Source: CAZBGQ01 sp964491515 (GTDB lineage Bacteria; Patescibacteriota; Gracilibacteria; UBA1369; UBA12473). From it: a DNA stretch of 8,244 nucleotides. Positions 1 to 5,836 of the stretch are shown here, one piece after another (positions within the stretch are counted from its first letter, which is position 1; every line of letters begins with the position of its first letter). The stretch is taken from assembly GCA_964491515.1 (NCBI GenBank), contig CAZBGQ010000028.1, forward strand, positions 1 through 8,244. Direction: 5' to 3'. Made by a program: the position numbers and the translations under genes. The notes under the pieces were generated by a model. That model searched no databases and was not told the DNA's origin. It worked only from the letters and a program-made list of their open reading frames with translations.

Positions 1-133
1 TTGACCCAAATCCTTCCTTCTTCCAGATTCGTTGGCGGTCGATTTCAGGTAACATTAAGGCGCATTCTCTCATGAGTTTTTTGATGTTTTTTCCGCATTC
101 GGTAAACCGTTTGTGGAGTTCTTTGGTGGTCAT
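1..133 (-). CDS. Hypothetical protein, N-terminal fragment (gene continues beyond left edge)
   Basis: An open frame starts at the ATG at 133-131 and stays open to the window edge, giving 44 codons with no stop. The product begins MTTKELHKRF and contains CGKNIKKLMREC, LMLPEID and IWKKEGFGS. This is a charged, helical N-terminus with no signal peptide or membrane segment. From memory, it resembles the N-terminus of a protein common in Patescibacteria that can carry a C-terminal HNH nuclease domain. That is a weak recollection, and the diagnostic part lies outside the window. There is no Shine-Dalgarno directly before the ATG on the minus strand; the GGAGGAG at 138-144 lies on the plus strand. 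The sensible codon composition and lack of stops support a real gene, but the function is unknown. Confidence 0.5.
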   Translation of the reverse strand, partial: MTTKELHKRFTECGKNIKKLMRECALMLPEIDRQRIWKKEGFGS

Positions 134-396
134 ATTTGGAGGAGTTAGTAGGGGTTAATACTATCACCTTTTAACCTGTTAGCCGAGCAACCTGGAGCAT
201 TTCTCCTTGCGGCGTTATGAACCCGCATTCTAATGGTGAACAAAACATGACACGCGGGCAGTACGGGCTTTGTTTCGCGATCATGAACATAGCCAAACCT
301 CACGCCGGCGGGCGCCATGCGGATGATTGGACGTGTCGGAAATGGTTATATGAGTGGAGATGCTTAGTAAAGATGAGCCGCCTCCTTATCCCCGTC
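134..396. other. GC-richer noncoding stretch with potential hairpins
   Basis: No convincing protein gene lies between the minus-strand start at 133 and the promoter near 397-425. Positions 181-360 are about 53% G+C by hand count, visibly richer than the neighbouring genes. Several inverted repeats are present. The clearest is 182-213, where GCC, GCAA and GGAG pair with CTCC, TTGC and GGC around a CATTT loop. CATGA (246-250) can pair with TCATG (281-285), with CGCG pairing inside it. CCCGC (222-226) can pair with GCGGG (254-258), and GACACG (249-254) with CGTGTC (332-337); the last three are partly exclusive alternatives. No tmRNA, RNase P, SRP, 6S or tRNA signature was recognised on either strand. 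It could be an unassigned structured RNA, the 5' region of the left-edge gene, or a remnant of transferred DNA. Confidence 0.4.
182..213. repeat. Imperfect inverted repeat / potential hairpin
   Basis: Going outward from a 5-nt CATTT loop, GGAG pairs with CTCC, GCAA with TTGC, and GCC with GGC. The left arm has two small unpaired bulges (GA and CCT). That makes 11 base pairs in all. No T-run follows on either strand, so it does not look like a simple intrinsic terminator. It lies in the GC-richer noncoding stretch and may be part of a structured RNA. Confidence 0.4.
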
Positions 397-425
397 TTTC
401 CATGGGGCTTGTTTCATGGTATAAT
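397..425 (+). promoter_or_regulatory. Extended -10 promoter for the P-loop ATPase gene
   Basis: A perfect TATAAT lies at 420-425, with the extended -10 TG at 417-418. A weak -35 (TTTCCA, 397-402, four of six consensus bases) sits at 17-nt spacing. The likely transcription start is near the G at 431, leaving a leader of about 36 nt before the ATG at 467 with no Shine-Dalgarno. The in-frame ATG at 428 would lie upstream of this start, which argues against it as the start codon. Confidence 0.65.
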
Positions 426-454
426 AAATGGACTGTTTTTCGAGATATTTTTGT

Positions 455-460
455 TACAAT
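455..460 (+). promoter_or_regulatory. Possible second -10 box just before the ATPase start
   Basis: TACAAT at 455-460 is a good -10 match placed 7 nt before the ATG at 467. If used, transcription would begin at or beside the start codon and give a leaderless mRNA. No -35 of note is present at the right distance, so this is weaker than the promoter at 397-425. Confidence 0.25.
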
Positions 461-466
461 GTGTTC

Positions 467-2968
467 ATGGAAACTTTTTGGATCGTTCTCGGTATTGTGT
501 TGATTGGAACCCTAGGCCTGCTAGGTCTGTGGTGGTTTATGCGTGTTCGCTGGAATGATCAACGATCGATGGACATGGTTTTTATGAAACTTCAGATCCC
601 TAGAAAGGAATCTAAGGAAGACAAAGAAAAGGAGTCGGAACGATTTTCTGCTCAGAAGGATTTCAAGGAGGTGGTAGGTCTGATGAAGCATTTCTTTGAA
701 TCTATTTATAGTGTTTATGAATCTGGAATAATCCAATGGGTTAAAGGGCAGGATTTCTTGAGTTTAGAAATTGTTGCTCAGAACAATATGATTGATTTTT
801 ACGTAGTGGTCCCTCGAGATATTTCTAAGTTAGTAGAGAAACAGCTCACTACTTTTTACCCTGATTTGTATGTGGTCTATGAGCCTGATTATAATATTTT
901 CACTGAAGATGCTCATGTGAAGGGCTGTTATTTTAGGCTTTTTAAGCATTTCAAGTATCCCTTTAAAACTTATCAGAATCTTAATTCTGACCCTCTGAAC
1001 TCTATTACTAATGTTTTTTCTAAGTTGGACCAGGATGAGGCTGCGGTTCTTCAGATTATGATTCGTCCGCGTAGTGATGGGTGGCAAAAAAAGGGTAGAG
1101 AGGTGGCTCGGGATTTGATTAAGAATAAGAAGGTATCGGTTCTTTCGATCTTGAATCCATTTTCTTGGATCGGAGCGATCATTAATATTTTCTTTCGCGG
1201 TCCAACTCAGGAATATATTGGTTATGATACTGAGCAACAACGTCAGACTGACCGTACCACGCCCCTGACGGATGAGCAGATTAAGGCTATTGAAGAAAAA
1301 AATACGCAAGTTGGATTTACCACTGTGGTTCGTCTTTTGGTGAGTTCTCCTCGTGCTTATTCGGCGAAGCAACAGTACCTCAGTATTCGTGCTGCATTTG
1401 CGCAGTATGCTACGACGGACAACAACGCACTCATGTACACGAAGTATCATTCCAATAAGAAACTGGCTATTAACTATATTTATCGAAATTTGAAGCGTAA
1501 CTGGACACAGCGTCTTCTTCATCCTTTTGTCACGGGACCAATGATCCTATCAGCTGAGGAATTGGCGTCATTGGTTCATGCTCCAGATATTCGATATAAT
1601 CAAGCACCTCATATTCATTGGCAGAACTTTAAGGTTTCTAAGGCTCCTGAAAATTTGCCTAAGGAAGGAATGAAATTGGGCACGAATTTCTATCGAGGAG
1701 AGATGACTGATGTGCGAATTAAGAATGAAGATCGATTCCGTCACTTTTATGTCATTGGACAGACCGGTACTGGTAAATCGTCGATTTTGCAGGTCATGAT
1801 TCGACAGGATCTCCAGAACGGGAAAGGACTCTGTATTATTGATCCTCATGGATCGTTGATTGAGGATGTGCTTCCTTTTATTCCGAGAGAACGTGCTGAT
1901 GATGTGATTTACTTCAATCCTGGTGATATGGAGCGTCCGGTGGGCCTTAATTTGCTTGAAGCTAGCACCCCTGAAGAGCAGGATTGGGTGGCGCTGGAGG
2001 CCATGAATATTATGATTAAGTTGTTTGATGAAGAAGTGTTTGGTCCGCGTATTCAAGATTATTTCCGTAATGGTTGTTTAACGTTGATGGCTGATCCGGA
2101 GGGTGGTTCCCTAACCGATATTGTTCGTATCTTTACTGATGATGATTATCAAAAGGAACGTGTTAAGCATGTTAAGAATCCTATTGTGAGGTCGTTTTGG
2201 GAGAATCAGATGGCTAAGACTGGGGCTCGTGAGAAGCAAGAAATGATTCCCTATTTTGCTGCGAAATTTGGTCAGTTTGTGACCAATGGAATGATGCGTA
2301 ACATTATTGGCCAGACTAAGTCAGCCTTTAATTTTTCCGATGTAATGAATAATGAGAAAATTCTTCTTATGAATTTATCTAAGGGTGAAACCGGTGAAGT
2401 TAACTCTAAGCTACTTGGTTTGATTATTGTGTCTAAGCTTCAGATGGCGGCTATGCGTCGCCAGAAAATAGCCAAAGAAGATCGTAAAGATTTCTTCCTG
2501 TATATCGATGAGTTTCAGAATTATGTTACCGATAGTATCGAATCTATCTTGTCTGAGGCTCGTAAGTATCGCTTGGGATTGATTATGGCTCACCAGTACC
2601 TAGCGCAGCTCGAAGAATCCGGTGGGAAGAAGGGTAAAGGAGTTGCCCTGAAGGACGCTATTTTTGGTAACGTTGGCTCTATTATGAGTTATAAGATTGG
2701 AGCGCAGGATGCAGAATTTATGGCTAAAGAAATGGCTCCGGTCTTTTCTGAGCAAGATTTGGTGAGTATGGATAAATTTAAAGGTGTTCTTAAGTTGTCT
2801 ATTGATACTCAGCCAAGTCGTCCATTTAGTTTCATTCCTACTAATCCTTACACGGATGTTGGCGATAAGGAGGCAGCAGAGGCTTACAAGCAGCTTTCTC
2901 GCCTTAAATATGGTCGAGATAGAGACTTTGTTGAGCGTGAAATTTTTAGGCGCTTAGGGGCAATGTAG
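467..2968 (+). CDS. Membrane-anchored VirD4/TraG-like P-loop ATPase (T4SS coupling-protein type)
   Basis: Encodes 833 aa. Residues about 4-23 (FWIVLGIVLIGTLGLLGLWW) form one N-terminal membrane helix, followed by a charged stretch. A long N-terminal region of about 400 residues matches no domain I can name; it contains a second hydrophobic patch at about 223-243. The C-terminal half is a motor domain: Walker A GQTGTGKS at 431-438, IIDPHGS shortly after, Walker B FFLYIDEF with D681-E682, then a MAHQYLAQL segment typical of VirD4/TraG/TraM-recognition ATPases. Such enzymes couple ATP hydrolysis to DNA or protein movement at the inner membrane, and CPR genomes often carry them. No relaxase, VirB4, pilin or channel gene is visible, so the substrate is unknown. 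The start at 467 is preferred over the in-frame ATG at 428, because that one would lie upstream of the inferred transcription start and would break up the membrane-anchor N-terminus. A structured, T-tailed inverted repeat follows the stop. Family call is firm; role is not. Confidence 0.85.
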   Translation: METFWIVLGIVLIGTLGLLGLWWFMRVRWNDQRSMDMVFMKLQIPRKESKEDKEKESERFSAQKDFKEVVGLMKHFFESIYSVYESGIIQWVKGQDFLSLEIVAQNNMIDFYVVVPRDISKLVEKQLTTFYPDLYVVYEPDYNIFTEDAHVKGCYFRLFKHFKYPFKTYQNLNSDPLNSITNVFSKLDQDEAAVLQIMIRPRSDGWQKKGREVARDLIKNKKVSVLSILNPFSWIGAIINIFFRGPTQEYIGYDTEQQRQTDRTTPLTDEQIKAIEEKNTQVGFTTVVRLLVSSPRAYSAKQQYLSIRAAFAQYATTDNNALMYTKYHSNKKLAINYIYRNLKRNWTQRLLHPFVTGPMILSAEELASLVHAPDIRYNQAPHIHWQNFKVSKAPENLPKEGMKLGTNFYRGEMTDVRIKNEDRFRHFYVIGQTGTGKSSILQVMIRQDLQNGKGLCIIDPHGSLIEDVLPFIPRERADDVIYFNPGDMERPVGLNLLEASTPEEQDWVALEAMNIMIKLFDEEVFGPRIQDYFRNGCLTLMADPEGGSLTDIVRIFTDDDYQKERVKHVKNPIVRSFWENQMAKTGAREKQEMIPYFAAKFGQFVTNGMMRNIIGQTKSAFNFSDVMNNEKILLMNLSKGETGEVNSKLLGLIIVSKLQMAAMRRQKIAKEDRKDFFLYIDEFQNYVTDSIESILSEARKYRLGLIMAHQYLAQLEESGGKKGKGVALKDAIFGNVGSIMSYKIGAQDAEFMAKEMAPVFSEQDLVSMDKFKGVLKLSIDTQPSRPFSFIPTNPYTDVGDKEAAEAYKQLSRLKYGRDRDFVEREIFRRLGAM

Positions 2969-3005
2969 GCGAAATCAGAGGCCTTCTTCGCAAAAGGACG
3001 AACCC

Positions 3006-3031
3006 TTGGAGCGATATCCGGTTCGCTCCAA
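3006..3031. repeat. Perfect 9-bp hairpin inside the intergenic element
   Basis: TTGGAGCGA (3006-3014) pairs perfectly with TCGCTCCAA (3023-3031) around the 8-nt loop TATCCGGT. No T-run follows. CGGTT at 3019-3023 (end of the loop plus the first base of the right arm) is complementary to AACCG at 3092-3096, so a pseudoknot is possible though unproven. Confidence 0.6.
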
Positions 3032-3035
3032 TCGT

Positions 3036-3057
3036 AATGTACGACTTCGTATACATT
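3036..3057. repeat. Second hairpin inside the intergenic element
   Basis: AATGTA (3036-3041) pairs with TACATT (3052-3057), and CG (3042-3043) pairs with CG (3048-3049) around ACTT, leaving a TA bulge. An alternative register, TACG-ACTT-CGTA, is equally possible. It lies 4 nt after the 9-bp hairpin, giving the element a multi-stem layout. Confidence 0.45.
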
Positions 3058-3211
3058 TCTCACTTCGCTTGCCGCATATCGTGAGCCAATGAACCGTCAG
3101 ATTTGCTCAGAAGGCATCTGATTTTTTGGGGAGGGTAATATCTTCATGACTTTGCTGACTACTTTCCTCCATTTTGGCAAGGGTCTCTTGGTGGCGTTTT
3201 TTAAGGTTATC

Positions 3212-3220
3212 TGCTATACT
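3212..3220 (+). promoter_or_regulatory. Extended -10 promoter for the 3D-domain gene
   Basis: TGCTATACT combines the extended -10 TG with a TATACT hexamer at 3215-3220. No clear -35 is seen at 16-18 nt, which extended -10 promoters can tolerate. Five nt downstream comes GATTT (3226), the likely transcription start area, inside a small palindrome GATTTTAAAAAATC (3226-3239). The leader is A/C-rich and has no Shine-Dalgarno before the ATG at 3263. The arrangement closely matches the promoter of the M23-SLH gene. Confidence 0.6.
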
Positions 3221-3262
3221 AATCTGATTTTAAAAAATCAAACAAAAATAAAAACACCAACA

Positions 3263-4735
3263 ATGATTCGGTTTCTTGATCGCTTAGAGGCGATAGCCTC
3301 CCGTTCACTTGCACGATTTTGTTTAATTACAGTGTTAGCTCTGACGCCTTCGGGGATGTTTGTTGAGGCTCCCACGGCTCAGGCTCAGGAGGTTTACCCT
3401 TATCTGAAGACGTTTACTATTTCTGCCTATTACTCTCCCCTTCCAGGTCAGGAACGCTACGCTACAGGTAGTTACGATCGAGATATTCGCCTAAATGGGA
3501 ATGGAACTAATGGTGCAGATGGAACTCCGGTGTATCCGGGTATGGTTGCGGCTCCAAAGTCGTATCCGTTTGGAATGAAACTAGAGATTCCTGGAATTGG
3601 AGTCACTGCGGTTCATGACCGTGGTGGAGCAATTGTTAATGCCGGCCAGCGCAATCAAACTTATGATCGCTTGGATATTTGGATGGGTTATGGAGATGCT
3701 GGTTTAAAACGTGCATTAGGATGGGGAAAGCGAGTGGTTGATGTAACTGTTTATGGAGTGGATGATTCAGTTCAGGAGCAGGTTTACCTTGAGGGGTATT
3801 CGGCGGCTGAGGCATTTGTTCGTAACGTGGTATTGGCTCCTCAATTATTTGAGCAAGATATTTGGTACCTTTCTGATAGTGAAGATGTTGAACGATTGCA
3901 ATCTCGCTTGAAGGAATTGGGTTATTTTGAAGGTGAGATTTCGGGTTATTATGGAGATGAGACTAAGGAGGCTGTTTATCAGTTTCAGTTAGCTGAAGGA
4001 GTTATCGAGGATGAAGATGATTTAGGTGCTGGCCATACAGGGGTGAATACACGTCGTATGTTGGATCTTGCAGTGGCGCGTATTAAGGAGGAAGAAGATT
4101 CGGCTAAATTGCAACGTTTTCAGCAGGGACTACTCCTAATTGAGAAGCATCCTGATTTGAACCGAGTTTCTACTCCGTTTCACAGAAGCTTATCTCTAGG
4201 TGCTCTTGGGGATGATGTGGCTCGCTTACAGGAAGAGCTGACAACGTTGGGTCTTTTCCGTGCAGCTCCTACAAATTATTATGGGCAGACAACTGAGCAT
4301 GCAGTTTATAAATTTCAACAAAGAATGGGCATCATTGCTTCAAAGGATGAGTATGGGGCTGGTGTTTTTGGGCCTCAAACTCGTGTTCATTTCAACCGAA
4401 TTCTGGATCGTCGACTGAAAGAACTTAGCTACCTTGCGGTGGCTCGCGAGGACGACCCTCTAAGTGAAGATTCGCTTTATGCTGCCTCTGAGGGGCCGTT
4501 TCAGAGCACATTGGCGCTCGGTGATCGTGGAGAAGAAGTAAAAACTCTCCAGCAACTACTTAATAAGCTAGGATTCTTTAAGGGTGTGTTTTTGACTGAA
4601 TTTTACGGACAACAAACTAAAAGTGCGGTATTGCAGTTTCAGCTTGCGAATGAATTAATTGATTCTGAGGAGGCTGATCATGCCGGCATTTTGGACGCGG
4701 ATACTCGAGCCCATTTGAATGGGTTGATTAACTGA
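3263..4735 (+). CDS. Secreted 3D-domain protein with three peptidoglycan-binding repeats (probable lytic transglycosylase-like)
   Basis: Encodes 490 aa. A signal peptide covers about residues 1-41, with a hydrophobic core near LITVLALTPSGMF and a likely cleavage at AQA|QE. Residues about 48-167 form a 3D (Asp-Asp-Asp) domain, a double-psi beta-barrel related to MltA/Sps-type murein hydrolases: GMVAAPKSYPFG, VHDRGG (D119) and YDRLDIWMG (D135, D138). Three PG_binding_1-like repeats follow at about 205-270, 310-382 and 415-488, each with a DxVxxLQxxLxxLG-type helix, a YYG/FYG turn, a VxxFQ helix and a GxxTR ending. Repeats 1 and 2 are separated by a charged helical linker (about 271-305). The protein probably acts outside the membrane on cell-wall glycan; catalysis is inferred from family. 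An in-frame ATG at 3146 with GGAGG 11 nt before it would add 39 residues. I prefer 3263 because it gives a clean signal peptide and lies downstream of the -10 box. The stop overlaps the convergent HD gene by 8 nt. Confidence 0.85.
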   Translation: MIRFLDRLEAIASRSLARFCLITVLALTPSGMFVEAPTAQAQEVYPYLKTFTISAYYSPLPGQERYATGSYDRDIRLNGNGTNGADGTPVYPGMVAAPKSYPFGMKLEIPGIGVTAVHDRGGAIVNAGQRNQTYDRLDIWMGYGDAGLKRALGWGKRVVDVTVYGVDDSVQEQVYLEGYSAAEAFVRNVVLAPQLFEQDIWYLSDSEDVERLQSRLKELGYFEGEISGYYGDETKEAVYQFQLAEGVIEDEDDLGAGHTGVNTRRMLDLAVARIKEEEDSAKLQRFQQGLLLIEKHPDLNRVSTPFHRSLSLGALGDDVARLQEELTTLGLFRAAPTNYYGQTTEHAVYKFQQRMGIIASKDEYGAGVFGPQTRVHFNRILDRRLKELSYLAVAREDDPLSEDSLYAASEGPFQSTLALGDRGEEVKTLQQLLNKLGFFKGVFLTEFYGQQTKSAVLQFQLANELIDSEEADHAGILDADTRAHLNGLIN

Positions 4736-5330
4736 GAAGTCTCTGTACGTCTTCCGGAGTGAGTGATAGTGGTGCAAATAGTTCTTTTTCGAGCTCAAAA
4801 ATGGAGGCCAATAAAGCATGGTCATCGTCGCTTTTTGCACGTCCATTGAAGTGTCGTTTCCATCCTTCTGCTAAGCGTTCTTCGAGAGATACTATTTCGT
4901 CATGAGACACGCGCTTATCAGCGTAAAATACTAGTTTCGACTTCCAGGAATTGGGTCCTGTGGGTGTTCCCAATGAGGCGGTTGCATGGCGGCCAATGAT
5001 GTCTGCCAGCTCAGTTTCGCCGATGTCTGTCAATATTTCAGCTCCCACTTGTGCGTGGTGGAGTCCTTTGTACTGTTCTCGAAGTTGTTTCCATACGATT
5101 TGATCTTCAGGGCTCCCTAAATCTTCTGGCACTGAACTGAAGTCTACAATTCGTACTAAGTCATGAAGCATGCCAGCGGCCCAAACGGTTGAAGGCTCAA
5201 TTTCTATTCCTGTTTTTGCTAAGTTTGTGGCGATTAGTTCTCCGACTAGGGCTACTTGTAAACAATGTCGGCGCACATGAAGTGGAGTGTGGAATTCGTC
5301 GTATAGTTCCTCTATTTGTTGTGGATTCAT
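4728..5330 (-). CDS. HD-domain phosphohydrolase family protein
   Basis: Encodes 200 aa, a soluble protein without signal peptide or membrane segment. The metal-binding set of the HD superfamily is visible: H22 (HVRRHCLQV), H56-D57 (MLHDLVRI), H91/H92 (LHHAQVGAEIL), H115 (IIGRHAT) and D138 (VFYADKRVSHDE). This spacing fits HD phosphohydrolases of the YqeK/HDIG kind, which cleave phosphate from nucleotides or nucleotide-like substrates; the substrate here cannot be told. The ATG (5330-5328) overlaps the tsaE stop in an ATGA junction, so the two genes are probably cotranscribed and translationally coupled. There is no Shine-Dalgarno of its own. The stop (TAA, 4730-4728) overlaps the end of the convergent 3D-domain gene, with no terminator between them. 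Confidence 0.85.
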   Translation of the reverse strand: MNPQQIEELYDEFHTPLHVRRHCLQVALVGELIATNLAKTGIEIEPSTVWAAGMLHDLVRIVDFSSVPEDLGSPEDQIVWKQLREQYKGLHHAQVGAEILTDIGETELADIIGRHATASLGTPTGPNSWKSKLVFYADKRVSHDEIVSLEERLAEGWKRHFNGRAKSDDDHALLASIFELEKELFAPLSLTPEDVQRLLS

Positions 5331-5746
5331 CGTTCGGTGAGGATTAAGTGTCTTTCATTGCCGCCTTTATCAATGAATTCAATGTCGATTCTTTTTTCAG
5401 GAAGGTGTGGCTCAATACGTTCGGCCCATTCGGCTACGATCACGGCATTTGGCTGGTCTAGTAGCTCTTCCCACCAATCTCTCGAAAGATCTTCGACTTT
5501 CTCGTGTCGGTAGAAATCAAGGTGTAATAACTTTAAGTTGCCATAGTGCTCTAAAAGTGTCGTAAATGTTGGGCTCTTGATCTGATTTTTTTGAATGTTT
5601 AGTGACTCCCCTATCCCTTTTGTGAAGCATGTTTTCCCGCTTCCTAGTGGGCCTTTTAGGCATATAACCCTTGCCTTAGGGAATTGCTTCAATAGTTTGC
5701 GTCCGAGCTCTTGGGTTTCTTCTGGTGATGTTGAGGTCCATTTCAT
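5327..5746 (-). CDS. tsaE: tRNA threonylcarbamoyladenosine biosynthesis ATPase TsaE
   Basis: Encodes 139 aa, a normal TsaE length (about 140-160). It shows the TsaE features in order: an N-terminal SPEET...LG stretch, Walker A GPLGSGKT at 32-39, KSPTF at 57-61, HLDFYR at 75-80, and VAEWAERIEPHLP at about 104-116. TsaE is the ATPase that, with TsaB and TsaD, transfers the threonylcarbamoyl group to A37 of ANN-decoding tRNAs in the cytoplasm. The frame is open upstream to 5818. The ATG at 5746 is chosen because the family N-terminus begins there and the extra 24 residues look like read-back through the intergenic promoter region. No strong Shine-Dalgarno is present; the nearest is AGGG about 14 nt upstream. 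tsaB and tsaD are not in the window; the downstream partner is an HD-domain gene. Confidence 0.92.
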   Translation of the reverse strand: MKWTSTSPEETQELGRKLLKQFPKARVICLKGPLGSGKTCFTKGIGESLNIQKNQIKSPTFTTLLEHYGNLKLLHLDFYRHEKVEDLSRDWWEELLDQPNAVIVAEWAERIEPHLPEKRIDIEFIDKGGNERHLILTER

Positions 5747-5769
5747 AGGTCTATTCTGCCCTAGTTTGC

Positions 5770-5785
5770 TTGCTTTTTGAAGCAA
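5770..5785. repeat. Short inverted repeat overlapping the -35 region
   Basis: TTGCTT (5770-5775) and AAGCAA (5780-5785) form a perfect 6-bp inverted repeat with a 4-nt TTTG spacer. It covers the candidate -35 of the M23-SLH promoter and lies within the 90-nt gap between divergent genes. It could be an operator, but a repeat this short may be chance. Confidence 0.3.
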
Positions 5786-5798
5786 AATTTGATACAAT
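5770..5798 (+). promoter_or_regulatory. Promoter of the M23-SLH gene, divergent from tsaE
   Basis: TACAAT at 5793-5798 is preceded by the extended -10 TG at 5790-5791. TTGCTT at 5770-5775 is a partial -35 at 17-nt spacing. GATTT begins 5 nt after the -10 (5804), then an A/C-rich leader leads to the ATG at 5837 without a Shine-Dalgarno. The order and spacing match the promoter of the 3D-domain gene. Confidence 0.55.
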
Positions 5799-5836
5799 TT
5801 CTTGATTTCCAAAAACAAAAACTAAAACGCTTTTTT

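Larger units (their letters stand above)
2971..3127 (+). terminator. Terminator-like structured element enclosed by a 16-bp inverted repeat
   Basis: AAATCAGAGGCCTTCT at 2972-2987 is the reverse complement of AGAAGGCATCTGATTT at 3109-3124 except for one mismatch (G2980 opposite A3116). The right arm runs straight into six Ts (3122-3127), as in an intrinsic terminator acting on the plus strand after the ATPase gene. The 121 nt between the arms are not a simple loop but contain further hairpins: a 9-bp stem at 3006-3031, another at 3036-3057, and CTCAC/GTGAG at 3059-3063 and 3081-3085. This could be an elaborate terminator, a structured noncoding RNA with its own terminator, or a small MITE-like repeat. 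No target-site duplication was evident. Confidence 0.6.

Noticed and set aside
145..318. Minus-strand open frame of 57 residues (begins MAPAGVRFGY) ending 11 nt before the left-edge gene
   Set aside because: No Shine-Dalgarno, no recognised family, and rich in Arg/Ala/Pro as expected of a chance frame through GC-rich DNA. It is kept in mind because of its place just upstream of the left-edge gene.
428..466. Upstream ATG at 428 as start of the ATPase gene
   Set aside because: It lies 3 nt after the perfect TATAAT at 420-425, upstream of the likely transcription start, and adds a non-homologous-looking extension before the membrane anchor.
217..558. Plus-strand open frame of 113 codons starting in the GC-rich stretch
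   Set aside because: It overlaps the promoter and the first 30 codons of the ATPase gene in another frame, has no recognisable domain and an implausible composition.
830..2056. Two long minus-strand open frames (830-1522 and 1568-2056)
   Set aside because: Both lie antisense within the ATPase gene, have low-quality Ser/Asn/Ile/Arg-rich products and no family features; they are shadows of the coding strand.
5747..5818. Longer tsaE start at 5818
   Set aside because: It would add 24 residues over the divergent promoter region; the family N-terminus begins at the ATG at 5746.
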